From positions 2,010,957 to 2,074,956 of the forward strand of contig NZ_CM001436.1 in assembly GCF_000243255.1 (NCBI RefSeq): a stretch of DNA of 64,000 nucleotides, in the 5' to 3' direction. The notes under the pieces were generated by a model. That model did no database searches and was not told the DNA's origin. It saw nothing but the letters and a program-made list of their open reading frames with translations. Below, one piece after another: positions 1 to 8,992 of this stretch. The position numbers and the translations under genes were made by a program. Numbering within the stretch: the first letter of the stretch is position 1; each line of letters starts with the position of its first letter. The stretch comes from Methanoplanus limicola DSM 2279 (GTDB lineage Archaea > Halobacteriota > Methanomicrobia > Methanomicrobiales > Methanomicrobiaceae).

Positions 1-167
1 CACATCAAACTACTGAATTTTTACCGGATCATGACTTAAGCAATGTGCATACATTTAACCTCAGTCAGTACATATTCGGATTAAAGGGAGCATCTGAATC
101 CGCCCATATCACAGAAATATTAAAACACCCATCTCAAATACTAAATAATTACGGGCAGATATTATAA
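1..167 (+). CDS. C-terminal end of an unidentified protein (partial)
   Basis: An open frame enters from the left edge and ends at TAA 165-167, giving about 54 residues that finish in NNYGQIL. There is no stop in the frame and the composition is protein-like (Asn, Ile, Leu and Ser rich). The next gene on the same strand starts 25 bases later, so the two may be co-transcribed. I do not recognise the family from this fragment. Confidence 0.5.
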   Translation, partial: HQTTEFLPDHDLSNVHTFNLSQYIFGLKGASESAHITEILKHPSQILNNYGQIL

Positions 168-192
168 CAGAAGTTTTCTAACGGAGTTTTTG

Positions 193-1932
193 ATGGATAA
201 AGCCGGACTTATAAAATACATTACATTATCTGCCGCAGTTTTTTTCTGCCTTTCCGGAATTGCAGGTGCTATGGGCAGCGGTCCCGATCTTTCCGGTAAC
301 ATCACCGAATTATTCCCGGAAAATTATGAAGAACCTTCAGCAGCAATTCCCTCATATGAAGATAATTTTCAGTCAGCACTAGATACAGTTCTTAGTTCTG
401 AAGAAAAATCAGAAGAATCTGTACTTAAAAACTCAAATACTTCCATAAATTTCTTTTACAGCGAACGGTGCGGAGCCTGCCATAAGGTGCTTCCGATAGT
501 AAAAGAGATTTCAGCAAAATACCCCAACATTCCGGTTTACTACTACGACACCTATAACTCCCCAAAAAACCGCTCGTTTATGTACACATTTGCAGAAAAC
601 TACGGTGTCGATTACCCTGCATACCCAAATCTCTTTGCCGGAGATTCAATATATCTTGAGGGTTTTACTGAAATTAAAAATAATATTGAGGATCTCTTCA
701 CTGCATATAATGAAGGCCTTATTCCGGACCCTGAATATGAAGCAGAATGGCAGGAGAAAAGGAAAGGCAGTATCAGCACGGATAATTCACAGAGTAACAG
801 TTTAAACGGAAGTTCAGGCAGCGCTGCAGGAGAGATTACACTGCCCCTTGTGATAATCGGAGGACTGCTTGACGGGATAAACCCCTGTGCAATATCGGTT
901 CTTCTGATACTTCTTGCATCACTTTCTGCGGCAGGGAGCAGAAAAACCATTATCTCAGCCGGAATTTCATATACAACAGCTGTTTTTATCTTCTATACAC
1001 TTGCCGGAGCCGGAATTTTAGCTATAACCGGTTTTGCCGGCATATCGGTTTACTTCTCAGTCTTTGCTTTTGTCATTGCCCTCATTGCCGGAATATTGAG
1101 TATTTATGAAGGAGTTACAGGAAGGCAGCAGAATCTTATAAGAATTCCAAAGTCTGCCAAAGGAATTCTGAAGAAATATCTCAGGCTGTCCGGTGACGGC
1201 AAAGATTCTGAAGGAAACAAAGATTCTGATTATAAAACCATAAATAAAGATCATTCAGCAGATAAACCTTTAAACAGCAATCCGGCATTATCATACGGAC
1301 AGTTCTCAGATGAACTCAAAATAGAGATACCCACATCAGATAAAGATGCCGGAGATGAGCAAATATCAGCAGAATCATATGAGAACAGAGCAGATGAGCA
1401 AATATCAGCAGAATCATATGAGAACAGAGCAGATGAGCAAATATCAGAGAACGGAAATACAGAGAGCATAATTCCGGCAGAAAAGAGCAACCCTGAGACA
1501 GGCCGGAATACCAAAGGCACACAGGATTCTCCGGTCAGAAAAACGGGCTGTATAATTACAACGGCCTTTATCCTCGGAACATTTGCCTCGATGTTTGAAC
1601 TTCCATGCACAGGAGGCATTTATATTGCCGTCCTTTCGATGATCTCGTCCACTTTTTCTGAAAGTGCCGCAGGTCAGGAAGTATCAGATATTTCAGGATT
1701 AATAACAGGAGAACTCTCAACCGGAATTATTTACCTGCTGATCTACAATTTAATGTTCATACTCCCGTTAATTATCATCATTGCCCTGATGGCATCCGGA
1801 CTTCCGGCAGGGAAAATTGAGAAGATTGACACCTTCAGAACAGAGAAGAGAAGGGCCATAAGAATAATCACCGGCATTGTGATGATTGTCCTTGCCATTT
1901 ATCTTGCACTTGGCATTGCCGGATTAATCTGA
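193..1932 (+). CDS. Thioredoxin-like domain fused to a CcdA/DsbD-type membrane thiol transporter
   Basis: The protein probably moves reducing equivalents across the membrane to extracytoplasmic thiols. It has a signal-like N-terminus and then a thioredoxin-fold region with the redox motif CGAC inside FFYSERCGACHKV, near residue 95. A CcdA-like part follows with about six membrane segments. That part carries the first conserved cysteine in GINPCAISVL and the second in FELPCTGGIY. A long hydrophilic insert (about residues 330-460) with 13-residue repeats splits the membrane domain between its two halves. The ATG at 193 is preferred over TTG at 190 because CGGAG lies six bases upstream of the ATG. 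The family assignment rests on motifs; the partner proteins are unknown. Confidence 0.75.
   Translation: MDKAGLIKYITLSAAVFFCLSGIAGAMGSGPDLSGNITELFPENYEEPSAAIPSYEDNFQSALDTVLSSEEKSEESVLKNSNTSINFFYSERCGACHKVLPIVKEISAKYPNIPVYYYDTYNSPKNRSFMYTFAENYGVDYPAYPNLFAGDSIYLEGFTEIKNNIEDLFTAYNEGLIPDPEYEAEWQEKRKGSISTDNSQSNSLNGSSGSAAGEITLPLVIIGGLLDGINPCAISVLLILLASLSAAGSRKTIISAGISYTTAVFIFYTLAGAGILAITGFAGISVYFSVFAFVIALIAGILSIYEGVTGRQQNLIRIPKSAKGILKKYLRLSGDGKDSEGNKDSDYKTINKDHSADKPLNSNPALSYGQFSDELKIEIPTSDKDAGDEQISAESYENRADEQISAESYENRADEQISENGNTESIIPAEKSNPETGRNTKGTQDSPVRKTGCIITTAFILGTFASMFELPCTGGIYIAVLSMISSTFSESAAGQEVSDISGLITGELSTGIIYLLIYNLMFILPLIIIIALMASGLPAGKIEKIDTFRTEKRRAIRIITGIVMIVLAIYLALGIAGLI
1354..1448 (+). 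repeat. 39-bp in-frame tandem repeat
   Basis: A 39-bp unit starts at 1354, 1393 and 1432 (two full copies plus a partial one). Each unit encodes DEQISAESYENRA, and the third keeps only DEQIS. The copies are nearly identical at the DNA level, which suggests recent slippage. They lie in the hydrophilic loop of the thioredoxin-CcdA protein. Confidence 0.85.
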
Positions 1933-2073
1933 ACCTGAAATTATGAATGCTCCCATTATAGGGTTATCTGGAGATATAATCCAATTAATTACGATAAAAA
2001 ATTCCGGCAAAAAAATATAACAGACCACAGGTGAGGGGGCGTTTCACCCATGGCAACAGATATGCATATTAAG

Positions 2074-2091
2074 GCGGGCTTATCAGCCCGT
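2074..2091 (-). terminator. Hairpin downstream of cheW copy 1
   Basis: CGGGC, the loop TTATCA and GCCCG form a five-pair stem that a G-T pair extends. It lies 33 bases past the cheW stop, between two convergent genes. A second weaker inverted repeat (GGTGA...TCACC) lies just beyond it. Position suggests 3'-end formation or protection; there is no clear oligo-T tract, so the terminator call is tentative. Confidence 0.35.
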
Positions 2092-2123
2092 CAGAGGTTT
2101 CGTTGTATTTATCAGACTAAAAT

Positions 2124-2633
2124 CTAAGCAGCTGTAATACTTCCCTTATCCTCCTCAGGTTTTTTCACCGCATCACTAACTCCGACAATCTCAGAGAGAA
2201 TCTTTGATATATCTGTCCAGATAACCAGTGATTTCTCTTCACCGGCCTTATCCTCACCTATTTTTATTATTCCCTTCACATAGGCCTCAGTGGAGATTGA
2301 GTTGTCCATCTGTTCAATATTCTCTTCCGGAACCTGAAGGACACTGTGAACATTATCAACTATAATTCCCACATTTGTACCTCCGGTAGCCTCTGCAACA
2401 AGCACAATTATCTTCTGGTTCTCAGGATTTGCCTGCATAGGAAGTCCCATCAGGCAGTTTAAATTGAGGATGTTTGTAATTTCTCCTCTTAAATTTATTA
2501 TGCCTGCAATATAGTCCGGGGAACGGGGCACAGGAGTGATCGGCATCATCTCCACAATTTCACGTGCAAGATGGATGTCAAGTGCATAACGTGTCCCGCC
2601 GATCTCATATTCTACTACGTCAATTATCGCCAT
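2124..2633 (-). CDS. cheW: Chemotaxis coupling protein CheW (copy 1)
   Basis: CheW links chemoreceptors to the kinase CheA in the signalling array. The 169-residue product is a single CheW domain: IGGTRYALDI at the start, the IAGIINLRGEI motif near residue 45, and VGIIVDNVHSVLQ in the second half. GGTGAG lies nine bases upstream of the ATG. The gene follows the receptor gene by 22 bases, so the two are probably one transcript. It is almost identical to the copy at 8465-8974. No cheA, cheY, cheB or cheR is present in the window, so the array must use proteins encoded elsewhere. Confidence 0.95.
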   Translation of the reverse strand: MAIIDVVEYEIGGTRYALDIHLAREIVEMMPITPVPRSPDYIAGIINLRGEITNILNLNCLMGLPMQANPENQKIIVLVAEATGGTNVGIIVDNVHSVLQVPEENIEQMDNSISTEAYVKGIIKIGEDKAGEEKSLVIWTDISKILSEIVGVSDAVKKPEEDKGSITAA

Positions 2634-2654
2634 AATTTACTCACCGGCTATATA

Positions 2655-4418
2655 TCAGATATTAAATTTACTCATTTCAGAACCAAGTTCATTTGATAAA
2701 CTGTTAACTTCCTGAATTGCACTTCCAATCTCCTCTATTGAAGCACTCGCCTCTTCAGCAAGAGACGCAAGTTCTTCGGATTCTCTCTGGACCTCCTTTG
2801 TCATCCGGGTACCCATTTCAGTATCACTTACAACCTTTGCTGAAATATTGGCCTGGCTCTCAATAGCTTCGGTAATCTCGCCAATATCTTTTGTAACCTG
2901 GGTTGCATTCTTAATAATCGTATTTAGAGCTTCAAGTGCTTTATTGACACTTGAAACACCATCAATTATCTCATTATTGGCATTATTAATTGCGCTGGCA
3001 GTCTTTTCGCTTCCGCTCTGAACAGAATTTACAACATTTTCAATCGAATCAGTTGCAGCCCGTGCCTCTGCTGCGAGATTTTTAACTTCTCCGGCAACCA
3101 CTGCAAAACCACGACCATGCTCACCCGCACGGGCAGCCTCAATAGCGGCATTAAGTGCAAGAAGGTTGATCTGGCTGGCAATGTCATTTATGAGCTTGAC
3201 AACATTATTAACTTCCTTTACCTGGACTGTGAGCTGGTTAATTTCATCAACGCTCTGCTTTGCAATATTCTCAACATTTGCCATTTTAAGATTTGCATCA
3301 TTGCCTAGTCCCTGCGCTTCCCGGCCAATATTTACAACCTCATTTGCAGCATTCAGAACTTCCTGAGAAGTACCTGCAATCTCTTCGTTGGAGGCAGAAA
3401 GGTCATTGATATCCCGGTTAATATCTTCGATCTTCTCCAGCAGGTCCCTTGTAAGTTCAGCAGTCTTTTGGCTGGAATTTGCCACTCCCTCGGCTGCTCT
3501 TGCAACTTCATCAGCACCTTTGCCGACCTCATTGCTGCCTTCGGAAACACGCTTTGCAATTACATTTGCAGAGCCTATGGCATCACCCACAGATGCTCCG
3601 ATATTATTGAGAGCGTCTTTAAATCCGATAAATTCTCCGGCTACATTAATATTCTCATCAAAACGTGTCCTGAAATTCCCGGCAGACAACTCATCCGAGA
3701 CTTTTATTGCCTCATATACCGGAATTGCAAAAGCGTCAAGAGTCCCATTTACACCTTCAATGAGATTTTTATACTCACCATTTAACTGTGACGAATCGGC
3801 ACGGAAATCAAGTTTACCCTGAACAGCCGCCTCAGTTAAATCCCGCGTATCATCGACAAGAAGCTGAATATTGCTCATCATGGAGATATAGGCAGGCAGC
3901 AGTCTGTCATTGTCACAGCGCTTACCAACAGCCCTGTAAGCCGGAAGCCTTTCCAGATTTCCGTCAGCGATCTGTGAGACAGTCTCCTGGACATAGATGT
4001 TATGATCAATAACGTCATTTAAGGCATCACATAATTCCTTAAAGATTCCTTCATAGCTTCCTTTCGTCTTCTCAGTGAAATCATTAACCTTGATATTCTG
4101 TAAAATCTTATCCGCCTCAACAAGGCCGCCAAGACCGTCAATGCACATATTCAGGTTATTCTTGATCTCATTGAAATCGCCGTAATATTCACCGGTAATC
4201 TTTGCCGGAATGTCACCCCTGCTTATTCTCTCAATATATTCAGCAGCAATATTCATAGGCCCCATAAATTCGTCAATCGTCTGGTTGACTCCTTCGATGA
4301 GGTTTTTATACTCACCTTTCAGCTGTGACGAATCGGCACGGACATCAAGCTTACCATCAGCAGCGGCTCTGGTCAGATCATTTGTCTCATCGACAAGAAG
4401 CTGAATATTGCTCATCAT
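2655..4418 (-). CDS. Methyl-accepting chemotaxis protein, C-terminal part (split gene)
   Basis: These 587 residues are the 3' part of a receptor that reads through from 6050 except for one in-frame stop. They begin at an internal Met in a HAMP-like repeat. Several HAMP-like units follow, then the coiled-coil signalling hairpin with the canonical tip [20 protein letters not shown], and the protein ends in SKFNI. No membrane segment is visible, so the receptor is cytoplasmic. It is very similar to the C-terminus of the intact paralogue at 8993. On its own this piece has no sensor domain. I found no convincing ribosome-binding site at 4418, so independent translation is doubtful. Confidence 0.8.
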   Translation of the reverse strand: MMSNIQLLVDETNDLTRAAADGKLDVRADSSQLKGEYKNLIEGVNQTIDEFMGPMNIAAEYIERISRGDIPAKITGEYYGDFNEIKNNLNMCIDGLGGLVEADKILQNIKVNDFTEKTKGSYEGIFKELCDALNDVIDHNIYVQETVSQIADGNLERLPAYRAVGKRCDNDRLLPAYISMMSNIQLLVDDTRDLTEAAVQGKLDFRADSSQLNGEYKNLIEGVNGTLDAFAIPVYEAIKVSDELSAGNFRTRFDENINVAGEFIGFKDALNNIGASVGDAIGSANVIAKRVSEGSNEVGKGADEVARAAEGVANSSQKTAELTRDLLEKIEDINRDINDLSASNEEIAGTSQEVLNAANEVVNIGREAQGLGNDANLKMANVENIAKQSVDEINQLTVQVKEVNNVVKLINDIASQINLLALNAAIEAARAGEHGRGFAVVAGEVKNLAAEARAATDSIENVVNSVQSGSEKTASAINNANNEIIDGVSSVNKALEALNTIIKNATQVTKDIGEITEAIESQANISAKVVSDTEMGTRMTKEVQRESEELASLAEEASASIEEIGSAIQEVNSLSNELGSEMSKFNI

Positions 4419-5334
4419 GGAGATATAGGCAGGCAGCAGTCTGTCATTGTCACAGCGCTTACCAACAGCCCTGTAAGCCGGAAGCCTTTCCAGATTTCCG
4501 TCAGCGATCTGTGAGACAGTCTCCTGGACATAGATGTTATGATCAAATACCTCATTTTAGGGCATCCCCATATTTCCCTTAAAGATTCCTTCATAGCTTC
4601 CTTTCGTCTTCTCAGTGAAATCATTAACCTTGATATTCTGTAAAATCTTATCCGCCTCAACAAGACCGCCAAGACCGTCAATGCACATATTCAGGTTATT
4701 CTTGATCTCATTGAAATCGCCGTAATATTCACCGGTAATCTTTGCCGGAATGTCACCCCTGCTTATTCTCTCAATATATTCAGCAGCAATATTCATAGGG
4801 CCCATAAATTCGTCAATTGTCTGGTTGACACCTTCAATGAGATTTTTATACTCACCTTTAAGCCGGGATGAATCAGCACGGACATCAAGCTTACCATCAA
4901 CAGCGGCTTTGGTCAGATCATTTGTCTCATCGACAAGGAGCTGAATATTGCTCATCATGGAGATATAGGCAGGCAGCAGTCTGTCATTGTCACAGCGCTT
5001 ACCAACAGCCCTGTAAGCCGGAAGCCTTTCCAGATTTCCGTCAGCGATCTGTGAGACAGTCTCCTGGACATAGATGTTATGATCAATAACGTCATTTAAG
5101 GCATCACATAATTCCTTAAAGATTCCTTCATAGCTTCCTTTCGTCTTCTCAGTGAAATCATTAACCTTGATATTCTGTAAAATCTTATCCGCCTCAACAA
5201 GACCGCCAAGACCGTCAATGCACATATTCAGGTTATTCTTGATCTCATTGAAATCGCCGTAATATTCACCGGTAATCTTTGCCGGAATGTCACCCCTGCT
5301 TATTCTCTCAATATATTCAGCAGCAATATTCAGT
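3850..5334 (-). repeat. 537-bp tandem repeats in the chemoreceptor gene
   Basis: A 537-bp (179-codon) unit is repeated about 2.8 times. Landmarks are the string TTATGATCAA, seen near 4001, 4538 and 5078, and the similarity breaks at 3850 and 5334. Each unit encodes two HAMP-like modules and a linker. The copies are nearly identical in DNA, so homologous recombination could add or remove modules. The middle copy carries the stop-creating changes and is three bases longer. Confidence 0.85.
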
Positions 5335-6050
5335 GGACCGATGACCGCATCAAGAGTGTCATTTACTCCGGCAACGATTCCTGCGAATTCACCTTCATGC
5401 CTGGAAGCATCTGCCCTTGTGTCAAGTCTGCCCTCAACTCCGGCCTTTGCAAGCATGCCGGCATCCTCAACAAGCAGTTTTACAGCATCGCGTGCCCTGT
5501 CAAATGATTCATTTATTTTAATGACCTGCTCTCTTATGTCCACAGTATATTCATCGGCATCAGCCACATCAAATTCAAGATCAAAATTACCTGAAGCAAA
5601 TCTATCAAGATTCTCCCTGAGCTTTGCAAATTCATTATCAAGATAATCAGAAATTTCTGCAACATCCGAAATGTCCTGAATAATCTCCATCATACCAATA
5701 TTGTGGCCTTCATTATCCTGAACATAAGCCATATTACACTTGTATTTTTTATCAGTATGATCCAGATATGCCTCATTTTTGCCACTGTGCAGCTGTTTAA
5801 AAGCACAATGTTCTGTATTGCATAATGAAGTACTCCAGTTGCTGCAATGAAGACCAATAGATTCCCCTGGGTCCATATCGGCAATCATTGCAGTTGCAGG
5901 ATTCATATAAATCCATTTCATATCCATATCTGTAACCGAAACAGGAAATGGAATAGCATCAAGAATTGATTTATATAATAACATAGTTTTTCTCAATTCT
6001 GCATTCTCTTTCCTGTAATCCTCAATCTTTAATCCTGTTTCACCTTCCAT
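4557..6050 (-). CDS. PAS/poly-HAMP chemoreceptor, N-terminal part (split gene)
   Basis: This is the sensor half of the split receptor. A PAS domain (about residues 22-140) contains the cysteine cluster HCSNWSTSLCNTEHCAF (Cys 69, 77, 82) and Cys 105. HAMP-like repeats with motifs such as [13 protein letters not shown] and [16 protein letters not shown] follow. The frame ends at TAA 4557-4559 after the aberrant residues KGNMGMP, where the sister repeats read [13 protein letters not shown] 6050 is chosen over TTG 6068 because GGGAG lies upstream and because the intact paralogue also begins ME at the same alignment position. The fragment lacks the signalling hairpin. Confidence 0.8.
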   Translation of the reverse strand: MEGETGLKIEDYRKENAELRKTMLLYKSILDAIPFPVSVTDMDMKWIYMNPATAMIADMDPGESIGLHCSNWSTSLCNTEHCAFKQLHSGKNEAYLDHTDKKYKCNMAYVQDNEGHNIGMMEIIQDISDVAEISDYLDNEFAKLRENLDRFASGNFDLEFDVADADEYTVDIREQVIKINESFDRARDAVKLLVEDAGMLAKAGVEGRLDTRADASRHEGEFAGIVAGVNDTLDAVIGPLNIAAEYIERISRGDIPAKITGEYYGDFNEIKNNLNMCIDGLGGLVEADKILQNIKVNDFTEKTKGSYEGIFKELCDALNDVIDHNIYVQETVSQIADGNLERLPAYRAVGKRCDNDRLLPAYISMMSNIQLLVDETNDLTKAAVDGKLDVRADSSRLKGEYKNLIEGVNQTIDEFMGPMNIAAEYIERISRGDIPAKITGEYYGDFNEIKNNLNMCIDGLGGLVEADKILQNIKVNDFTEKTKGSYEGIFKGNMGMP

Positions 6051-6246
6051 GTACGGCGCTCCCGGCAACCATCACATGACTATATCATAAGAATTACAAC
6101 CAATGAGTATCATGAAGTGTAATATTTTACAGTATGCAAAATTGTCATGCAACAGAAGTATATTTTATGTTCAATATCAATAACATATAAATCATTTTAG
6201 TGCCAATCAGATATGCAAGGCACTACAAACAGAACGGAAATTAAAA
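6051..6246. promoter_or_regulatory. Divergent promoter region between receptor 1 and regulator 1
   Basis: Both flanking genes are transcribed outwards from these 196 bases. A TATA-like CATATAAAT near 6184 suits the plus-strand regulator, and an ATAAAATATA-type element near 6160-6170 suits the minus-strand receptor. The string AATCATTTTAG-TG-CCAAT (6190-6207) recurs without the TG at 12702-12717, and CATGCAACA (6146-6154) recurs at 12498-12506. Both elements are therefore shared with the other divergent region and are candidate operators for the PAS regulators. Confidence 0.45.
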
Positions 6247-8229
6247 ATGGGAATTGAATTTAATGATTTAAAGGAGATCAAAGAGATCATTAACGAAAAC
6301 AGGAACGGAATTACCATAAGTGAAATTTCAGAATTATTCAGTATAAACAGAAATACGATCTCCAAATATCTTGAAATACTCCACCTTAAAGGTGACCTGG
6401 AGATTAAGGAATCCGGAAATTTAAAGATCTATTATCCCGCCAGAAGAATACCTGAAACTGTAATTAAAAACTATTTCCACGAACCCTGCATCATAATAAA
6501 TAAAAAAATGGAAGTGGAATATGCAAACAATGCCTTTCTAAGCCTGTCCAATACAAAAACAGAAGAAATTACCGGGAAAAAGATTTTTTCCTTAAATATA
6601 CCTTTATTTCACAATACAGAATTAAAAGAAAACTACAAATACGCAATAGACGGAGAACCGGTCACAAAAAATATTCAGACATCTTTTTCTGAAGAGAATT
6701 ATTACATGACTGTCAGGCTTATACCCGCAATATTCGAAGACAGGAGAAAAGGATTTTCTTTAATACTTAATGACCAGACCAGATTTAAACAGGAGATCAC
6801 ATCTGAGCAGATCAGTGAACACAGGTACAGGGAGATTGTTGAGGACCAGACGGAATACATCCTGCGCCTGCTTCCGGATATGACAATAACATTTGTAAAT
6901 ACGGCCTTCTGCAAATATCTCGGCAGAAAAAAGGAAGAGGTTATCGGTACAAAATTCGACCCCGTTCTTTCAGATGACAAAATTGTAAGCCTGGAGAATA
7001 TATTTGGAGGGCTGTCTATTGAAAATCCTTCCGGATTCATTACAATGAGATCAATAACCTATGAAGGAAAAATTAACTGGCTGGAATGGAATATAAAAGG
7101 AATTTTTAAAAACAACAGCGAATTAATTGAATACCAGGGCATCGGAAGAAATATATCCAAATTAAAATCCGCTGAAGAAAAATTAAAAGTATATAAAAAT
7201 AATCTTGAGGATTTGGTTGAAAAAAGAACCATAGAACTTCAGAATGTCAATAAAAGATTATATGATGAAATATTAAAACAGAGAGAGACTGAAAAACAAC
7301 TGGATAATTCATTAAAGAAGATTAATACAATCAGGGATGAAATCAGTGCAAAGGACAAAAAAATAGATTTTATACTGAACACGGCTAATCTGGGCATGTG
7401 TGATATAAATTACCTTAAGGGTGAAATAGAATTCAACCAGAAATGCGTCGATATTTTAGGATATTCAGCCAAAGAAATACCACAAACTCTGGAAGACTGG
7501 AATAAATTAATTCACCCGGACGATTACAGAGAACTTCTTAAAAAAAGAGAAGACTTCATCAGAGGAACAACACCGCATATTCATCAGTCAGAATACAGGG
7601 TACTGTGTAAAAACGGAAACTGGAAATGGATATCCTATACCAGTACAACAACGATAAGGGATAATAAGGCAAAACTTGTCAGCGCTATAGGACTTATAGA
7701 GGATATAAGTAAGAGGAAAAATATTGAGAATAACATAAATGCTCTGCTAAATCTGGATCAAAGACTGTCTGAATCATCCAGCGAAGCTGAAGCTCACAGC
7801 CAGTGCATAAAAGGGATATTATCAATACTTGGAATGGAATCTGCTATCTATCTCAAAATTAACAGAAACAATGAAAATATCTTTGTTTCAGATTCAGTAA
7901 ATGCTGATAAGAAAATAATAAATCTCTTTCCACTCCTGAAATACAGCCCCCCGCACGAATATATTACAGAGCTGAAAGAACCGGTTATAATTAAAGATAA
8001 AAAGACCGCCAGTCAGATATTAAATAAATTAAATAATGACTATTGTAATTATGATAATGAGATCCTGTCTGCAATCATTATTCCGGTAACGGACAATTAT
8101 AATATCTACGCCTATTATCTGATATATTCTAAAAATGAAATATGCATCACAGAATACAACATAAAGTCACTTAAATTAGTCATAAGAAATCTATTAAACT
8201 GCATTAATAATATCATAATGAAGAATTAA
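6247..8229 (+). CDS. Winged-helix transcription regulator with PAS and GAF-like sensor domains (copy 1)
   Basis: The 660-residue cytoplasmic protein begins with a winged helix-turn-helix (about residues 5-70; recognition segment ISELFSINRNTISKYLEIL). Three PAS-like domains follow (about 75-185, 195-320 and 380-500), with a coiled coil after the second. The C-terminal region (510-650) resembles a GAF domain. There is no kinase or receiver domain, so it is best read as a one-component sensor-regulator. It is divergent from receptor 1 and may control it. The paralogue at 12893 has the same plan plus one more PAS domain. The ligand or redox signal is unknown. The start is supported by the matching MGIE N-terminus of the paralogue. 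Confidence 0.75.
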   Translation: MGIEFNDLKEIKEIINENRNGITISEISELFSINRNTISKYLEILHLKGDLEIKESGNLKIYYPARRIPETVIKNYFHEPCIIINKKMEVEYANNAFLSLSNTKTEEITGKKIFSLNIPLFHNTELKENYKYAIDGEPVTKNIQTSFSEENYYMTVRLIPAIFEDRRKGFSLILNDQTRFKQEITSEQISEHRYREIVEDQTEYILRLLPDMTITFVNTAFCKYLGRKKEEVIGTKFDPVLSDDKIVSLENIFGGLSIENPSGFITMRSITYEGKINWLEWNIKGIFKNNSELIEYQGIGRNISKLKSAEEKLKVYKNNLEDLVEKRTIELQNVNKRLYDEILKQRETEKQLDNSLKKINTIRDEISAKDKKIDFILNTANLGMCDINYLKGEIEFNQKCVDILGYSAKEIPQTLEDWNKLIHPDDYRELLKKREDFIRGTTPHIHQSEYRVLCKNGNWKWISYTSTTTIRDNKAKLVSAIGLIEDISKRKNIENNINALLNLDQRLSESSSEAEAHSQCIKGILSILGMESAIYLKINRNNENIFVSDSVNADKKIINLFPLLKYSPPHEYITELKEPVIIKDKKTASQILNKLNNDYCNYDNEILSAIIIPVTDNYNIYAYYLIYSKNEICITEYNIKSLKLVIRNLLNCINNIIMKN

Positions 8230-8414
8230 CCAATAATATAAACAGGAAGTTAAGTGACAGACTTTACTCCAAAGAGCAGGGAAATTGTACATCCTGCATG
8301 AGAGATAAACTCACATCAGCAGGACAATATCCAAATCCAGAAAAACGGCAAAAAAATATAACAGACCACAGGTGAGGGGGCGTTTCACCCATGGCAACAG
8401 ATATGCATATTAAG

Positions 8415-8432
8415 GCGGGCTTATCAGCCCGT
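8415..8432 (-). terminator. Hairpin downstream of cheW copy 2
   Basis: The stem CGGGC/GCCCG with loop TTATCA is identical to the hairpin at 2074-2091. It lies between the converging ends of regulator 1 and cheW copy 2. It may be a 3'-end element; no oligo-T tract supports this. Confidence 0.35.
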
Positions 8433-8464
8433 CAGAGGTTTCGTTGTATTTATCAGACTAAAAT

Positions 8465-8974
8465 CTAAGCAGCTGTAATACTTCCCTTATCCTCCTCAGG
8501 TTTGTTCACCGCATCACTTACTCCGACAATCTCAGAGAGAATCTTTGATATATCTGTCCAGATAACCAGTGATTTCTCTTCACCGGCCTTATCCTCACCT
8601 ATTTTTATTATTCCCTTCACATAGGCCTCAGTGGAGATTGAGTTGTCCATCTGTTCAATATTCTCTTCCGGAACCTGAAGGACACTGTGAACATTATCAA
8701 CTATAATTCCCACATTTGTACCTCCGGTAGCCTCTGCAACAAGCACAATTATCTTCTGGTTCTCAGGATTTGCCTGCATAGGAAGTCCCATCAGGCAGTT
8801 TAAATTGAGGATGTTTGTTATTTCTCCTCTTAAATTTATTATGCCTGCAATATAGTCCGGGGAACGGGGCACAGGAGTGATCGGCATCATCTCCACAATT
8901 TCACGTGCAAGATGGATGTCAAGTGCATAACGTGTCCCGCCGATCTCATATTCTACTACGTCAATTATCGCCAT
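8465..8974 (-). CDS. cheW: Chemotaxis coupling protein CheW (copy 2)
   Basis: This 169-residue CheW adaptor differs from copy 1 by one residue that I can see (DAVNKPEE instead of DAVKKPEE) and a few silent bases. GAGGTAAATT precedes the ATG. It follows the intact receptor gene by 18 bases, so receptor and adaptor are probably co-transcribed. Having two nearly identical adaptors, each with its own receptor, suggests that dosage or coupled expression matters more than adaptor specificity. Confidence 0.95.
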   Translation of the reverse strand: MAIIDVVEYEIGGTRYALDIHLAREIVEMMPITPVPRSPDYIAGIINLRGEITNILNLNCLMGLPMQANPENQKIIVLVAEATGGTNVGIIVDNVHSVLQVPEENIEQMDNSISTEAYVKGIIKIGEDKAGEEKSLVIWTDISKILSEIVGVSDAVNKPEEDKGSITAA

Positions 8975-8992
8975 AATTTACCTCAGAATACT

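Larger units (their letters stand above)
2005..2641. repeat. Long direct repeat, copy 1 (cheW and downstream region)
   Basis: About 637 bp recur at 8346-8982 with an offset of exactly 6341 bases and only a few substitutions seen by eye (for example at the Lys/Asn codon near the CheW C-terminus). The repeat covers all of cheW and its 3' flank with two small hairpins. It ends abruptly just upstream of the cheW start, where the receptor genes differ. Such near-identity beside diverged receptors points to recent duplication or gene conversion. Confidence 0.9.
2655..6050 (-). pseudogene. Full-length PAS/poly-HAMP chemoreceptor interrupted by one stop
   Basis: Read as one unit the gene has 1131 codons, close to the 1141-residue paralogue. 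Around 4541-4580 one of three near-identical repeats carries several single-base insertions and substitutions that sum to +3, so the frame is regained after the stop. A sister copy reads GCATCACATAATTCC and the altered copy reads GCATCCCCATATTTCCC. Clustered homopolymer-type changes inside a repeat are typical of a sequencing or assembly artefact, but a real disruption cannot be excluded. Confidence 0.65.
8346..8982. repeat. Long direct repeat, copy 2 (cheW and downstream region)
   Basis: This is the second copy of the 637-bp element at 2005-2641. It contains cheW copy 2 and the same 3' hairpins. The boundaries are sharp: left of 8346 and right of 8982 the sequences are unrelated or clearly diverged. 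Confidence 0.9.

Noticed and set aside
2050-2127. 25-codon frame on the plus strand inside the long repeat, preceded by AGGTGAGGGGG
   Set aside because: It is duplicated only because the whole 637-bp repeat is duplicated, it overlaps the cheW end and the hairpin, and its composition shows nothing protein-like.
2005-8982. Composite transposon or insertion sequence flanks
   Set aside because: The 637-bp direct repeats contain cheW, not a transposase, and have no terminal inverted repeats or target duplications that I can see.
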